A stretch of DNA of 64,000 bases, taken from Streptomyces huiliensis. Lineage in GTDB: Bacteria > Actinomycetota > Actinomycetes > Streptomycetales > Streptomycetaceae. The stretch covers positions 1-64,000 of the forward strand of contig NZ_JAIQLH010000013.1 of the NCBI RefSeq assembly GCF_020037025.1. The letters are read 5' to 3'. Positions 53,482 to 62,081 of this stretch are shown one piece after another (the stretch's first letter is position 1; each line of letters starts with the position of its first letter). Under the pieces are notes generated by a model. The model did not search any database, was not told the DNA's origin, and worked only from the letters and a program-made list of their open reading frames with translations. The position numbers and the translations under genes are program-made.

Positions 53482-54357
53482 ATGGCCACCGGGACGCCTG
53501 GGGCCGGAGTGGACGGGGATTCGGACGTGCCGATCGCGATAGCCGTCACCAGCCCCGACCTGGTGCTGCCCGCCCCCGACGGCCCCGCCCCGACCGCGGC
53601 CGTCCTCCAGCCGCCCGAGGCGCAGCCGCTGGAGACCGCGGTGGCCCAGGCCGCCGTCCTGCTCGACCGGTGCGGCCACCTGGTCGTCGTGCACTCCGAC
53701 GCGCTGCCCGCCGCCTACGTCCGTCGGCTGCACACCGTCCGCGCGGTGCTGGAGAGCGACCGGATCGCCCTGCTGCCCGTCGCCCTGCCGCCGCTGGCGG
53801 TGGGCGTGCTGGCCCGCCAATTACGCCAGCTGTCCGTCTCCGACCTCGGCCCGGGCGTGCTGGCGTCCGCCACCCGCCTCCTCGCCCACTACATCTACGC
53901 CGGCGCCCAACTGGCCAGCATCGCCCGCTTCGACCGGGTGCCGGTCGGCCTTGGCCCGCACCTCACCTCGCTGCTTCCCGGTGTCCGTTTCGGCGTCCTC
54001 GTCAACCCCGCGCCCCGCCTCGTCCGCCCCGGAGGTGACGACGTCCCTGGTCCTGCCTACCCGACCCGGCTGACCGTGGCCCGTGACGGGCCCCGCAAGG
54101 CCGAGGACTGGGTCGTGGACGTCCTCGCCCCGGAGTGGCGCGTCGAAGGGGTCCAGGAAGTGTCACCGCTGCCCGCGGAGTCCGTCCGCTGGTGGGGGAC
54201 TCGCAGGGCCGTGGAGTTCGCCGCCGCCATCCCCGATCCGTCGATCCTCTACCAGCTGATCGCCTCCGTCCGGCGGGAGGAGTGCCGGTGGTGCGGGCTC
54301 GAACTCATCGGCGACCGCTGCGGGTTCTGTGCGGCCGGTGGGGAGGCCGCGGCATGA
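53482..54357 (+). CDS. Conserved hypothetical protein with C-terminal zinc ribbon, leading the Tad locus
   Basis: A 291-residue protein of unknown function. The body alternates hydrophobic strands and helices (HLVVVHSDALPAAYVRRLHT, LARQLRQLSVSDLGPGVLAS) and ends with a CxxC...CxxC zinc ribbon (ECRWCGLELIGDRCGFC). No transmembrane helix is evident. Codon 114 is TTA (53821-53823), unusual in this genome and suggesting bldA dependence. It precedes the pilus genes by 322 bp on the same strand, so a regulatory or assembly role in the pilus is possible but unproven. A near-palindrome around 53389-53414 lies in its promoter region. Confidence 0.65.
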   Translation: MATGTPGAGVDGDSDVPIAIAVTSPDLVLPAPDGPAPTAAVLQPPEAQPLETAVAQAAVLLDRCGHLVVVHSDALPAAYVRRLHTVRAVLESDRIALLPVALPPLAVGVLARQLRQLSVSDLGPGVLASATRLLAHYIYAGAQLASIARFDRVPVGLGPHLTSLLPGVRFGVLVNPAPRLVRPGGDDVPGPAYPTRLTVARDGPRKAEDWVVDVLAPEWRVEGVQEVSPLPAESVRWWGTRRAVEFAAAIPDPSILYQLIASVRREECRWCGLELIGDRCGFCAAGGEAAA

Positions 54358-54679
54358 GGGACGGATTCCGGGGGCGGGGCCGTGCGTATTCGGACGCCGC
54401 TCGAAGAGGTGCCTTAGGGGCGAACGCCCCACGGGGGCAGGGCGATCGGCGTACCCTCGCGGTTCGGGCCGTCGGCCGGCCGGAGGGTGTCGCGAGGGCG
54501 GCGGGCGGGATCACCAGCCTGTATGCGACAACCGGCGGAGCTCCGAGCGAACGGTCCGGTCGGCTCCGCACCACCGGCCGTCACCGCGCCACCGGCCGTC
54601 ACCGCGGCGTCGGCCGGCCCGTCCGGGAAGGCACCGAACCGACGTACCCCAACCGATCCCCAGTGAGGTCCGCCGCCCC
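54358..54679. other. 322-bp region before cpaB
   Basis: No convincing gene. A frame that begins at the ATGA overlap with the previous stop (54354) runs to 54683, but its composition is Arg/Gly/Thr-rich and shows no family features. The region contains a tandem pair of CACCGGCCGTCACCGCG (about 54582-54618) and probably the promoter of the pilus operon. Confidence 0.5.
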
Positions 54680-55462
54680 ATGAACTCACGCCAGCGACGC
54701 GGGATCATCCTGCTGCTCCTGTCGGTCCTCTGCGCTGTGGGAGCGGCTGCCGGGGTGTACGCGGTCGTCGAGGACGCCGAGTCCAAGGTCGGCCCGGAGG
54801 TCACGGCCTACCGGCTGCGGTCCGATGTCGCGGCCTACCGGGCGCTGGACGAGGGACAGTTCGAGAAGGTGTCGATGCCCAGGCGCTGGCTGCCCGACAC
54901 CGCGGTCACGGACCTCGCCGAGCTGCGCGGCAAGATCGCCGTCACTCCGCTCCGCAAGGGGTCCCTGCTGCAGAGCGACATGATCGTCAACCGGCCGGCC
55001 CTCGCCCCCGGGCAGCAGGAGATCGCCATCATGATCGACGCGGCGACCGGCGTGGCCGGGAAGATCACGCCGGGCTCGAAGGTCAACATCTACGCCACCT
55101 TCGACGGCAGGAGCGGTGCGGCCGGGGGTGCGGCCGGCGGCTCCGGCAAGGACGCGAAGGACGCCAAGGACCCGAGCCCCCAGCCGGTGTCGAAGATCAT
55201 CGTGAGTGGCGCACAGGTGATCGAGGTCGGCAGGCTCACGCCGCTCGACGGCCGGACCGGCGGCGTCCGGACCGGCGCGTCCGGCACCCGGCAGGCGGGC
55301 GAGGCCGTGCCGATCACCTTCGCCCTGGGCGCGAAGGACGCGCAACGCGTCGCGTACGCCGAGTCGTTCGCGACCCACGTACGGCTGGCCCTGGTGGCGC
55401 CGGGCGACGACGCCGGCGTCAACGGAGCCGACCGCACGTACACCCTCGACGGCGACAAGTAG
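54680..55462 (+). CDS. cpaB: CpaB-like SAF-domain pilus assembly protein
   Basis: A 260-residue protein of Flp/Tad pilus assembly. An N-terminal membrane anchor (RRGIILLLLSVLCAVGAAAG) precedes the RcpC/CpaB SAF domain (YRALDEGQFEKVSMPRRWLP, then GKIAVTPLRKGSLLQSDMIV) and the GQQEIAIMIDAATGVAGKI strand set typical of CpaB. A low-complexity Gly/Lys/Asp insert lies around residues 140-160. It starts the operon-like run of Tad genes; the next gene follows after 16 bp. Confidence 0.88.
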   Translation: MNSRQRRGIILLLLSVLCAVGAAAGVYAVVEDAESKVGPEVTAYRLRSDVAAYRALDEGQFEKVSMPRRWLPDTAVTDLAELRGKIAVTPLRKGSLLQSDMIVNRPALAPGQQEIAIMIDAATGVAGKITPGSKVNIYATFDGRSGAAGGAAGGSGKDAKDAKDPSPQPVSKIIVSGAQVIEVGRLTPLDGRTGGVRTGASGTRQAGEAVPITFALGAKDAQRVAYAESFATHVRLALVAPGDDAGVNGADRTYTLDGDK

Positions 55463-55478
55463 ACGGGGGACGTTCCCG

Positions 55479-57200
55479 GTGACCATCCGCATCCTTCCGG
55501 CCGTCGCGGACCCGGAGACCGGCCGGGCCGTCGGCGGACTCCTCGCCCAGCTTCCCGGCGTCGAACCGCTGCGTACCGTGGGCGACTCGACGGCGCTCCT
55601 CGACGCCCTCGCCCTCCTGGGCGCCGGCTCGGTCGCAGGACTCCCCGAGGTCGTCCTCGTCCACGAACGGCTGGGGCCCGCCCCCGCCCTCGAAGTCGTC
55701 CGGGAGGTGGCCCTCCGCTTCCCCGCCACCGGCGTCGTCCTCCTGTCCGCCGACGCCGGACCGGCGCTGTACGCCGCCGCCATGGACTGCGGCGCCCGCG
55801 GCCTCGCCGCTCTCCCGCCCAAGTACGACGAACTGGGCGCCCGCGTCCAGGCCGCCGCCCACTGGGCCACCGGCGTCCGCCGCCACCTGGACGCCGGCCC
55901 GGGCGGCCCGGCGGGCGGCGGGCCCGGCGCGGCCGACGGGCGCCTCGTCGCCGTCGTCGGCGCCAAGGGCGGCGTGGGGACGACCGTCGTGGCCGTCCAA
56001 CTCGCCCTCGCCGCCCGGTCGGCGGGCCACGAGGTGGCCCTCGTCGACATGGACCTCCAGTCCGGCGACGTCGCCTCCTACCTGGACGTCCGCTTCCGGC
56101 GGTCCGTCGCCGACCTCGCCGGCATCAGCGACATCTCGCCCCGCGTCCTCCAGGACGCCGTCTTCCCGCACCCCACCGGCCTCGGCCTGCTCCTCGCCCC
56201 CGCCGAGGGCGAACGCGGCGAGGAGATAGGCGACCCCGCGTCCCGCCAGATCACGGCGGCGCTGCGCCGCCGCTACCCGCTCGTCGTCGCCGACTGCGGC
56301 ACGCAGATCACGGCGGCGGGCGCGGCCGTCATCGAGACGGCCGACCTCGCCCTGCTGGTCACCACCCCCGACGTGGTGTCCGTGCGGGCCGCCAAACGCA
56401 TGGTCCGGCTGTGGGACCGGCTCCAGATCCGCAAGGCGGAGGACACCATGACCGTCGTCAACCGGCACACGCGCACCGCCGAGGTGCAGCCGCCGCTCGT
56501 GGCCCGGACCACCGGGACGCGGGTGGCCCGGACCGTCGTCCCCGCCGCGTACAAGGAGCTGCGGGCGGCCGTCGACTCCGGCCGGATGCAGGACCTGGAC
56601 GCCCGGTCGGGGGTCCGGCAGGCGCTGTGGACCCTGGCCGGCGAGCTCGGCCTGGCCGCCCCGGCGTCCGGCGCCCGGCCCGTCGGCGGGCAACGCCGGC
56701 ATCGGGCGCTCGGAGCGGGGAGCCCGGGGGCTGGTGGTGCCGTGGCAGGCGGTTCCGGAGCGATGAGTGGTGCGGAGGGGGCGACGGGTGGTGGGACGGG
56801 CCCTGACCAGCTCGCCCCCGTTCCCGCGCCCTCGCCGTTCCGCCGGTTCCGCAGGTGGGGCGGGGACAGGGGGCAGGTGGCCGTCGAGTTCGCCGGGATC
56901 TTCCCCATGATCCTCGTCGCCCTGGCGGTGGTCTGGCAGTGCGTCCTGGTCGGTTACACCTACTCCCTCGCCGGCCATGCCGCGGACCGCGCGGCCCGCG
57001 CCGGCGCGGTGGGCCGCGACTGCGCCGAGGCCGCCCGGGCCGACCTGCCGGGGGAATGGCGGACCGGCGCGATCGACTGCGGCCGGGAGGGCGACGTCTA
57101 CAAGGCGACGGTGAAGCTGAAGGTGCCCGTGCTGGTACCGGACGCGGTCGACTGGCCGTGGGCGGTGGGCGGCACGGCGGGCGTGGCGAGGGAGGACTGA
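55479..57200 (+). CDS. CpaE/TadZ-type ATPase fused to a TadE-like pseudopilin domain
   Basis: A 573-residue fusion. Residues 1-135 are a receiver-like domain without clear phosphorylation site. Residues 150-390 are a ParA/MinD-type ATPase with the deviant Walker A VVGAKGGVGTTVVAVQ, VDMDLQSGD and LVVADCGTQI, as in CpaE/TadZ, which localises the pilus machine. After a Gly/Ala/Ser linker (about 410-455) comes a TadE-like segment: GQVAVEFAGIFPMILVALAV, a single transmembrane helix with the Glu typical of prepilin-like processing, and a small extracytoplasmic domain. A possible internal start ATG at 56763 has only a poor ribosome-binding site. In other bacteria these are separate genes. Confidence 0.85.
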   Translation: MTIRILPAVADPETGRAVGGLLAQLPGVEPLRTVGDSTALLDALALLGAGSVAGLPEVVLVHERLGPAPALEVVREVALRFPATGVVLLSADAGPALYAAAMDCGARGLAALPPKYDELGARVQAAAHWATGVRRHLDAGPGGPAGGGPGAADGRLVAVVGAKGGVGTTVVAVQLALAARSAGHEVALVDMDLQSGDVASYLDVRFRRSVADLAGISDISPRVLQDAVFPHPTGLGLLLAPAEGERGEEIGDPASRQITAALRRRYPLVVADCGTQITAAGAAVIETADLALLVTTPDVVSVRAAKRMVRLWDRLQIRKAEDTMTVVNRHTRTAEVQPPLVARTTGTRVARTVVPAAYKELRAAVDSGRMQDLDARSGVRQALWTLAGELGLAAPASGARPVGGQRRHRALGAGSPGAGGAVAGGSGAMSGAEGATGGGTGPDQLAPVPAPSPFRRFRRWGGDRGQVAVEFAGIFPMILVALAVVWQCVLVGYTYSLAGHAADRAARAGAVGRDCAEAARADLPGEWRTGAIDCGREGDVYKATVKLKVPVLVPDAVDWPWAVGGTAGVARED

Positions 57201-57203
57201 GCG

Positions 57204-57872
57204 GTGGCGGGGGACTCGCGGTTCCCGCGGGGCGGGGCGATGCGGTTCTTCCGGGGCCGGGCGACGCGAAACCGCCCGCCGACCCCGGCCGGTACGCCGT
57301 GGTTCCGCCGGCGGTCGTCGGACGACCGTGGGTCCGCCGCCGTCGAGTTCGTGGGTTTCCTGCCCATCCTCCTTCTTGTAGGTCTGGCCGCGATCCAGCT
57401 CGGGCTGGCGGCCTTCGCCGCCCAGCAGGCCGGCACCGGCGCCCGCGCCGCCGCCCGCACAGCGACGCTCGACGACCCCCGCGCCGCCCCGGAAGCCGCC
57501 GCCAGGGCCGCGATGACCGACTGGGTGGCCCGGCGCGCCGACACCGTCCAGGCGCCCCCCTGTACGCCCGGCGCCGAGGTCACCGCCACGGTGGATGTCG
57601 CCGTGCCCGGGCTTCTCCCCGGTACCGGCTTCCACGTCACCCGGCACGCCACCATGCGCTGCCCCGATGACACGCGCGCCCCTGTCGACGAGCCCCGCGC
57701 CCCCGCCGACGTACCTCGCGCCTCTGCCCAGACCACCTTCCGCGCCACTGTCGAGGCATCCCGCGCCTCCTTCGACGTCCCCCACGTCCCTGTCGGCATC
57801 CTTCGTGGGCCGTCCGACGTTTCCCCCAAGCCTCACGAGCCCCGTGTACCCCCTCAGGAGAGCCGCCCATGA
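57204..57872 (+). CDS. TadE-family pseudopilin
   Basis: A 222-residue protein with a basic N-terminus and the TadE signature GSAAVEFVGFLPILLLVGLA (Glu within a hydrophobic helix), followed by helical AAQQAGTGARAAARTATL. The C-terminal 55 residues are a Pro/Arg/Ser-rich tail of irregular sequence. The GTG at 57204 follows the previous stop by 3 bp; an ATG at 57240 would also keep the signature. Its stop overlaps the cpaF ATG. Confidence 0.8.
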   Translation: MAGDSRFPRGGAMRFFRGRATRNRPPTPAGTPWFRRRSSDDRGSAAVEFVGFLPILLLVGLAAIQLGLAAFAAQQAGTGARAAARTATLDDPRAAPEAAARAAMTDWVARRADTVQAPPCTPGAEVTATVDVAVPGLLPGTGFHVTRHATMRCPDDTRAPVDEPRAPADVPRASAQTTFRATVEASRASFDVPHVPVGILRGPSDVSPKPHEPRVPPQESRP

Positions 57873-59482
57873 GCCTCCGGGCCCGCGTCGCCAGCCCCGA
57901 ACCTCCGGACAGCGGACGGGAGTCGGACCACCTCGTCCCCGTCTACCGCGCCAAACTCCTGGAGGAGATCGACCTCGCCGAGATGTCCGCGCTCGCCGCC
58001 GCCGAGCGGCGCGGGCGGCTGGAACGGGTGCTGGGACACATCATCAGCCGTGAGGGACCGGTCCTCTCCACCGCCGAACGCGACCGGCTGATCCGCAGGG
58101 TCGTGGACGAGGCCCTGGGCCTGGGCATCCTCGAACCCCTCCTGGAGGACCCCACCGTCACCGAGATCATGGTCAACGGGCCGGACCAGGTCTTCGTCGA
58201 ACGCGCGGGCCGCGTCGAAGCCGTCCCCGTGCGGTTCGCCTCCCACGAGCAGCTGATGCAGACCATCGAGCGCATCGTCTCCACCGTCAACCGCCGCGTG
58301 GACGAGTCCAATCCCATGGTCGACGCCCGGCTGCCCAGCGGCGAACGCGTCAACGTCATCATCCCGCCCCTCGCCCTCAACGGCGCCACCCTCACCATCC
58401 GCCGCTTCCCCCGCGTCTACACGCTGCGCGAACTCGTCGGCATCGGCACGCTCGACGAACCGACGGTGATGCTGCTCGCGGGACTCGTCCGGGCGAAGTT
58501 CAACATCGTCATCTCCGGCCCCACCGGCTCCGGCAAGACCACCCTGCTCAACGCCCTCTCCGGCCTCATCCCGGAGGGCGAACGCGTCATCACCGTCGAG
58601 GACGCCGCCGAACTCCAGCTCCAGCAGACCCACGTGATCCGCCTCGAATCCCGCCCGCCCAACGTGGAGGGCAAGGGCCGGATCACCATCCGCGATCTGG
58701 TGCGCAACTCCCTGCGCATGCGCCCCGACCGCATCATCGTCGGCGAGGTCCGCGGCGGCGAGACCCTCGACATGCTCCAGGCCATGTCCACCGGACACGA
58801 CGGATCCCTCGCCACCGTCCACGCCAACAGCGCCGAGGATGCGCTGATGCGGCTGCGCACGCTGGCCTCCATGTCGGAGGTCAAGATCCCGTACGAGGCG
58901 CTGCGCGACCAGATCGACAGCGCGGTCGACTGCGTCGTCCAACTCACCCGCACCGCCGACGGGGCACGCCGCGTCAGCGAAGTGGCGCTCCTGGACTCGT
59001 ACGTTCCGCAGGGGCGGTCCGCCACGTCGTACGAGCCGCGGAGCGCACCCTACGAGCAGCGCGGTGGGCCCGACGACGGCGCCTACGAGCGGTCCGGCGC
59101 TGCCCGTGAGTGGCCCGGGACCGGAGCGGCGGCCGCCGCGGGCCACCGCCTCACGCCCGTCGTCCGCTTCGACGCGCTGCCCATGGGCCCGGATCGCGTC
59201 GTCCGCGGCACGTTCGCCCACTTCCCGCTGCCGGAGCGGGCCGTCGGCCGGCTGCGCCTGGCCAACGAGCCGGTCCCGCAGGCGTTCGGGGTCGCCGCGC
59301 CGCCCGGTGGCACCACCGCCCCTCGCGCCGCCGGCCCCCGCCCTACGGGCCGCCACGCGGGGCGGTCCGCGGACGGTGAGCGGGTCGGGGGCGGTGAGCG
59401 GGCCGGGGACGGCGAACGGCTCGGGGGCGGTGAGCGGGCCGGGAACGGCGAGCGGCTCGGGGGCGGCGAACGGATCCCCTAG
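57869..59482 (+). CDS. cpaF: CpaF/TadA secretion ATPase
   Basis: A 537-residue type II/IV secretion ATPase powering pilus assembly. Walker A is SGPTGSGKTTLLNAL, the Asp box is VITVEDAAELQL, Walker B is RIIVGEVRGGETLDML and the His box is TGHDGSLATVHAN. The N-terminal domain (VTEIMVNGPDQVFVERAGR) is also typical. Beyond residue 390 there is an unusual Pro/Gly-rich extension ending in about five Gly-Glu-Arg-containing repeats (GERVGGGERAGDGERLGGGE), encoded by a tandem array at about 59373-59476. The start overlaps the previous stop (ATGA). Confidence 0.94.
   Translation: MSLRARVASPEPPDSGRESDHLVPVYRAKLLEEIDLAEMSALAAAERRGRLERVLGHIISREGPVLSTAERDRLIRRVVDEALGLGILEPLLEDPTVTEIMVNGPDQVFVERAGRVEAVPVRFASHEQLMQTIERIVSTVNRRVDESNPMVDARLPSGERVNVIIPPLALNGATLTIRRFPRVYTLRELVGIGTLDEPTVMLLAGLVRAKFNIVISGPTGSGKTTLLNALSGLIPEGERVITVEDAAELQLQQTHVIRLESRPPNVEGKGRITIRDLVRNSLRMRPDRIIVGEVRGGETLDMLQAMSTGHDGSLATVHANSAEDALMRLRTLASMSEVKIPYEALRDQIDSAVDCVVQLTRTADGARRVSEVALLDSYVPQGRSATSYEPRSAPYEQRGGPDDGAYERSGAAREWPGTGAAAAAGHRLTPVVRFDALPMGPDRVVRGTFAHFPLPERAVGRLRLANEPVPQAFGVAAPPGGTTAPRAAGPRPTGRHAGRSADGERVGGGERAGDGERLGGGERAGNGERLGGGERIP
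59373..59476. repeat. Tandem repeat encoding the CpaF C-terminal tail
   Basis: About five alternating 18- to 21-bp units of the type GGCGAGCGGCTCGGGGGC encode GER-rich sequence at the very end of cpaF. The copies differ by few bases, indicating recent expansion. It is likely variable between strains. Confidence 0.7.
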
Positions 59483-59677
59483 TGGGCCGATCCCCGGGGG
59501 ACCTCAGGGCCGTCTCAGGGTTCATTCGGGGCCGGCTCCCGGGAAGACCCATCAGGACACCGGCGACGGCCCGCCGGAGCGCCGGCGACCGTCCGCACGG
59601 GATGCGGCCGCACGCGGACCAGAGGCACGAGGCACGTCAGACCACGGATCACGGAAGATCACGAAAGGCGACCGCAC

Positions 59678-60622
59678 ATGGATGGGACCCTCGCGCTCCT
59701 CACCCTGGGCATCACCCTGCTGTGCGGTGTGCTCGCCGTCGCGGGCGTACGGACTTACCTGGCCGGAAACGAGCGGCAGGCCGCTCTCGTCGAGCGCCTC
59801 ACCGATCCCGGGGAACCCTCCCGGCCCGCCGGCCGCTTCCGGCCGTTACGCCGCTTCGACCGCGCGGTGCGCGGAACGGGCCTCGGCAGACGGCTGGAGC
59901 GGCGCATCGCCGCCACCGGACTGAGCTTCGCACCGGGCGACTTCCTGCTGTGGACGGCCGCCGCGGCAGCCGCCCTGTGGGTCGTGGCGGCCCTCGCCCT
60001 GGCCCCGTTCTTCGGGCCGCTCGCCGCGGTCGTGGCCGTCTGGACGGCCTTCGCCTTGCTGGGGCGGCAGCGCCGCAAACGCATCGAGAAGTTCATCAAC
60101 CAACTGCCCGAGCTCGCCCGGATCCTCGCCAACGCCACCCAGGCGGGGCTCGCCCTGCGCACGGCCCTCGGCATGGCGGCGGAGGAGATGGACGCCCCGG
60201 CGGGGGAGGAGCTCGCCGCCGTCGCCGACCGGCTGGCCGTCGGACACTCCGTCGACGAGGCACTCGCCGAACTGGCCGAGCGGCTGCCCTCCCGCGAGCT
60301 CGGCGTGCTGGTCACCACCCTGGTCCTCTCGCACCGCTCGGGCGGCTCGGTCGTCCGCTCCCTGCGCAACCTCACCGAGACGCTGGAGGAGCGGAAGGAG
60401 ACACGGCGCGAGGTCCGGACGCAGCTGTCCCAGGTGACCGCCACGGCCTACGTCGTCCCCCTGATGGGCATAGGCACTCTCTTCCTCCTGGACCGCATCG
60501 CCCCCGGCTCCATCGACCGTATGACGGGCACCGCCCTCGGGCAGCTCACGGTGATAGGCGCGTTCGCGCTTTACGGCGTGGGGTTCTTCCTGATCCGCCG
60601 CATGTCCCGCGTCGACATATGA
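59678..60622 (+). CDS. tadB: TadB-like inner-membrane platform protein
   Basis: A 314-residue GspF-type platform protein. N-terminal helix (LALLTLGITLLCGVLAVAGV), a helix pair around 90-130 and two C-terminal helices enclose the cytoplasmic T2SSF domain (FINQLPELARILANATQAGL, then LGVLVTTLVLSHRSGGSVVR). Codon 57 is TTA (59846-59848). A gap of 195 bp separates it from cpaF, with no gene in it. It partners with TadC. Confidence 0.9.
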   Translation: MDGTLALLTLGITLLCGVLAVAGVRTYLAGNERQAALVERLTDPGEPSRPAGRFRPLRRFDRAVRGTGLGRRLERRIAATGLSFAPGDFLLWTAAAAAALWVVAALALAPFFGPLAAVVAVWTAFALLGRQRRKRIEKFINQLPELARILANATQAGLALRTALGMAAEEMDAPAGEELAAVADRLAVGHSVDEALAELAERLPSRELGVLVTTLVLSHRSGGSVVRSLRNLTETLEERKETRREVRTQLSQVTATAYVVPLMGIGTLFLLDRIAPGSIDRMTGTALGQLTVIGAFALYGVGFFLIRRMSRVDI

Positions 60623-60744
60623 CCGCTCGGGCAACGCCCGCCCGTGTCCCTCCAACCGGTCACGCGCCCTTCCCCCCCCACTGTTCCTCCCCCCCCACCA
60701 TTCCTCCCCCCGCCATTCACTCGTCACGATCCGAGGAGACGGAC

Positions 60745-61632
60745 ATGGGCCTGCTGATCGCGCTCCTGGCCGGCGCGTCCGTGGCCGGCGCCTGCTACGG
60801 CGTCGCCCTCTGGCGCAGCGAGGCCAGGCTCCCCCCGGACCTCGCCGTAGCCCTGGAGGTCGGCGCCACCCGCACCACCGCCGTCGGCTCGGCCGTCGAC
60901 CGCCTCGGCATGCGGTGGGCCCCGCTCGTCCTGCGCCTGATGGGCGCCCGCCGGGTGGCCCGCATCCGCACGCGCATCGACCGGGCCGGCAACCCGGGCG
61001 GCCTCACCGTCGACCGCTACGCGGCCCGCCGCGCGGTCTACGGGGCCCTCGGCTTCGGCGGCGCGCTCGTCATGCTGGTCGAGGGGCGGCCGCTCATAGC
61101 GGCCCTGCTCGTCGCGTTCGGCCTGTTCTGGATCGAGGTGGGCATCTGGGCCGCCGTCCGGGAGAGACGCGTCGCGATCGAACGGACGCTCCCGGACTTC
61201 CTCGACGTCCTCGCGGTCGTCGTCAGCGCCGGCCTGAGCTTCCGGCAGGCCCTCGACCGGGTCGCCGAACGCTACGAGGGCCCGTGGGCCGACGAACTCC
61301 GCATCGCGCTGCGGCAGATGGACATGGGCGTCAGCAGGCGGGACGCGTTCGACGGGCTGCGCCGGCGGAACGACTCCGAACAGGTCGCCCAGTTCGTCTC
61401 CGCCCTCCAGCAGGGCGAGGAGCTCGGCTCGCCCATCGTGGACACCCTCATGGACCTGGCCGCCGACATGCGCCGCACCGACGCCCAGAACGCCCGCCGC
61501 CGGGCGGCCCGCGCGGTCCCCAAGGCCACGGTCGTCATCACCACGTTCATGGTCCCCGGCACGCTTGCGCTGATGATCGCGGGTTTCTTCCTCGGGTCCG
61601 GCGTCGACTTCGGATCGGTGTCGGGCAAGTGA
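60745..61632 (+). CDS. tadC: TadC-like inner-membrane platform protein
   Basis: A 295-residue second platform protein. It has an N-terminal helix (LLIALLAGASVAGACYGVAL), a central helix pair (residues about 95-135), the T2SSF domain (LPDFLDVLAVVVSAGLSFRQ, then VAQFVSALQQGEELGSPIVD) and a final membrane helix (TFMVPGTLALMIAGFFLGSG). GAGGAG stands before the ATG. The preceding 120 bp contain C-rich low-complexity sequence only. Confidence 0.9.
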   Translation: MGLLIALLAGASVAGACYGVALWRSEARLPPDLAVALEVGATRTTAVGSAVDRLGMRWAPLVLRLMGARRVARIRTRIDRAGNPGGLTVDRYAARRAVYGALGFGGALVMLVEGRPLIAALLVAFGLFWIEVGIWAAVRERRVAIERTLPDFLDVLAVVVSAGLSFRQALDRVAERYEGPWADELRIALRQMDMGVSRRDAFDGLRRRNDSEQVAQFVSALQQGEELGSPIVDTLMDLAADMRRTDAQNARRRAARAVPKATVVITTFMVPGTLALMIAGFFLGSGVDFGSVSGK

Positions 61633-61919
61633 CGGCGGCGGGACGGACGGTGTACCGGGGCGACGAGTTCTGTGAAGGCCCTTCGCTTCTGCAACCGGGT
61701 GTGGGACAGTCTTCGCCCGAAGGTGCCTCGGCGGTGGGACGACGGGCTGGACGGGGGTGGCGCGCGTGACGCAAGAGAATGACCAACTCCCCTGCGAAAG
61801 AGGGAAAGCGAGGCACGCGCACTGTCCCGCGTCCCGTGTCCGGGCGTACGTTTCCCCTGCGGCGAGCGGCCGTTCCGGACGCCACCCGCAGCGCCCGGCC
61901 ACTCGTGGAGGGGATGAGA

Positions 61920-62081
61920 ATGGGGAAGCGCTTCTGGGAGGACGACCGGGGGCAGACTTCGGTCGAGTACCTGGGCATCATCGCCGTCGTGGTGGCGATC
62001 GTGCTCGTCCTCACGACGACGGACTTCGGCACGGTGATCGCAAAAGCGATCATGGATCAGATTCAAAAAATCGCCAAGTGA
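61920..62081 (+). CDS. flp: Flp-type pilin
   Basis: A 53-residue major pilin precursor. After a short leader (GKRFWEDDRG) comes the Flp signature QTSVEYLGIIAVVVAIVLVL with the Glu-Tyr pair used in processing and assembly, then a short amphipathic tail. ATG 61920 has GGAGG 8 bases upstream; ATG 61914 is only 2 bases from it and is less likely. The gap of about 290 bp upstream probably contains a promoter for high pilin expression. The stop overlaps the next gene. Confidence 0.88.
   Translation: MGKRFWEDDRGQTSVEYLGIIAVVVAIVLVLTTTDFGTVIAKAIMDQIQKIAK

Noticed and set aside
54354..54683. Frame overlapping the stop of the zinc-ribbon gene by ATGA
   Set aside because: The coupling is suggestive, but the sequence is Arg/Gly/Thr low-complexity, contains an 18-bp tandem duplication and has no recognisable fold; treated as intergenic.
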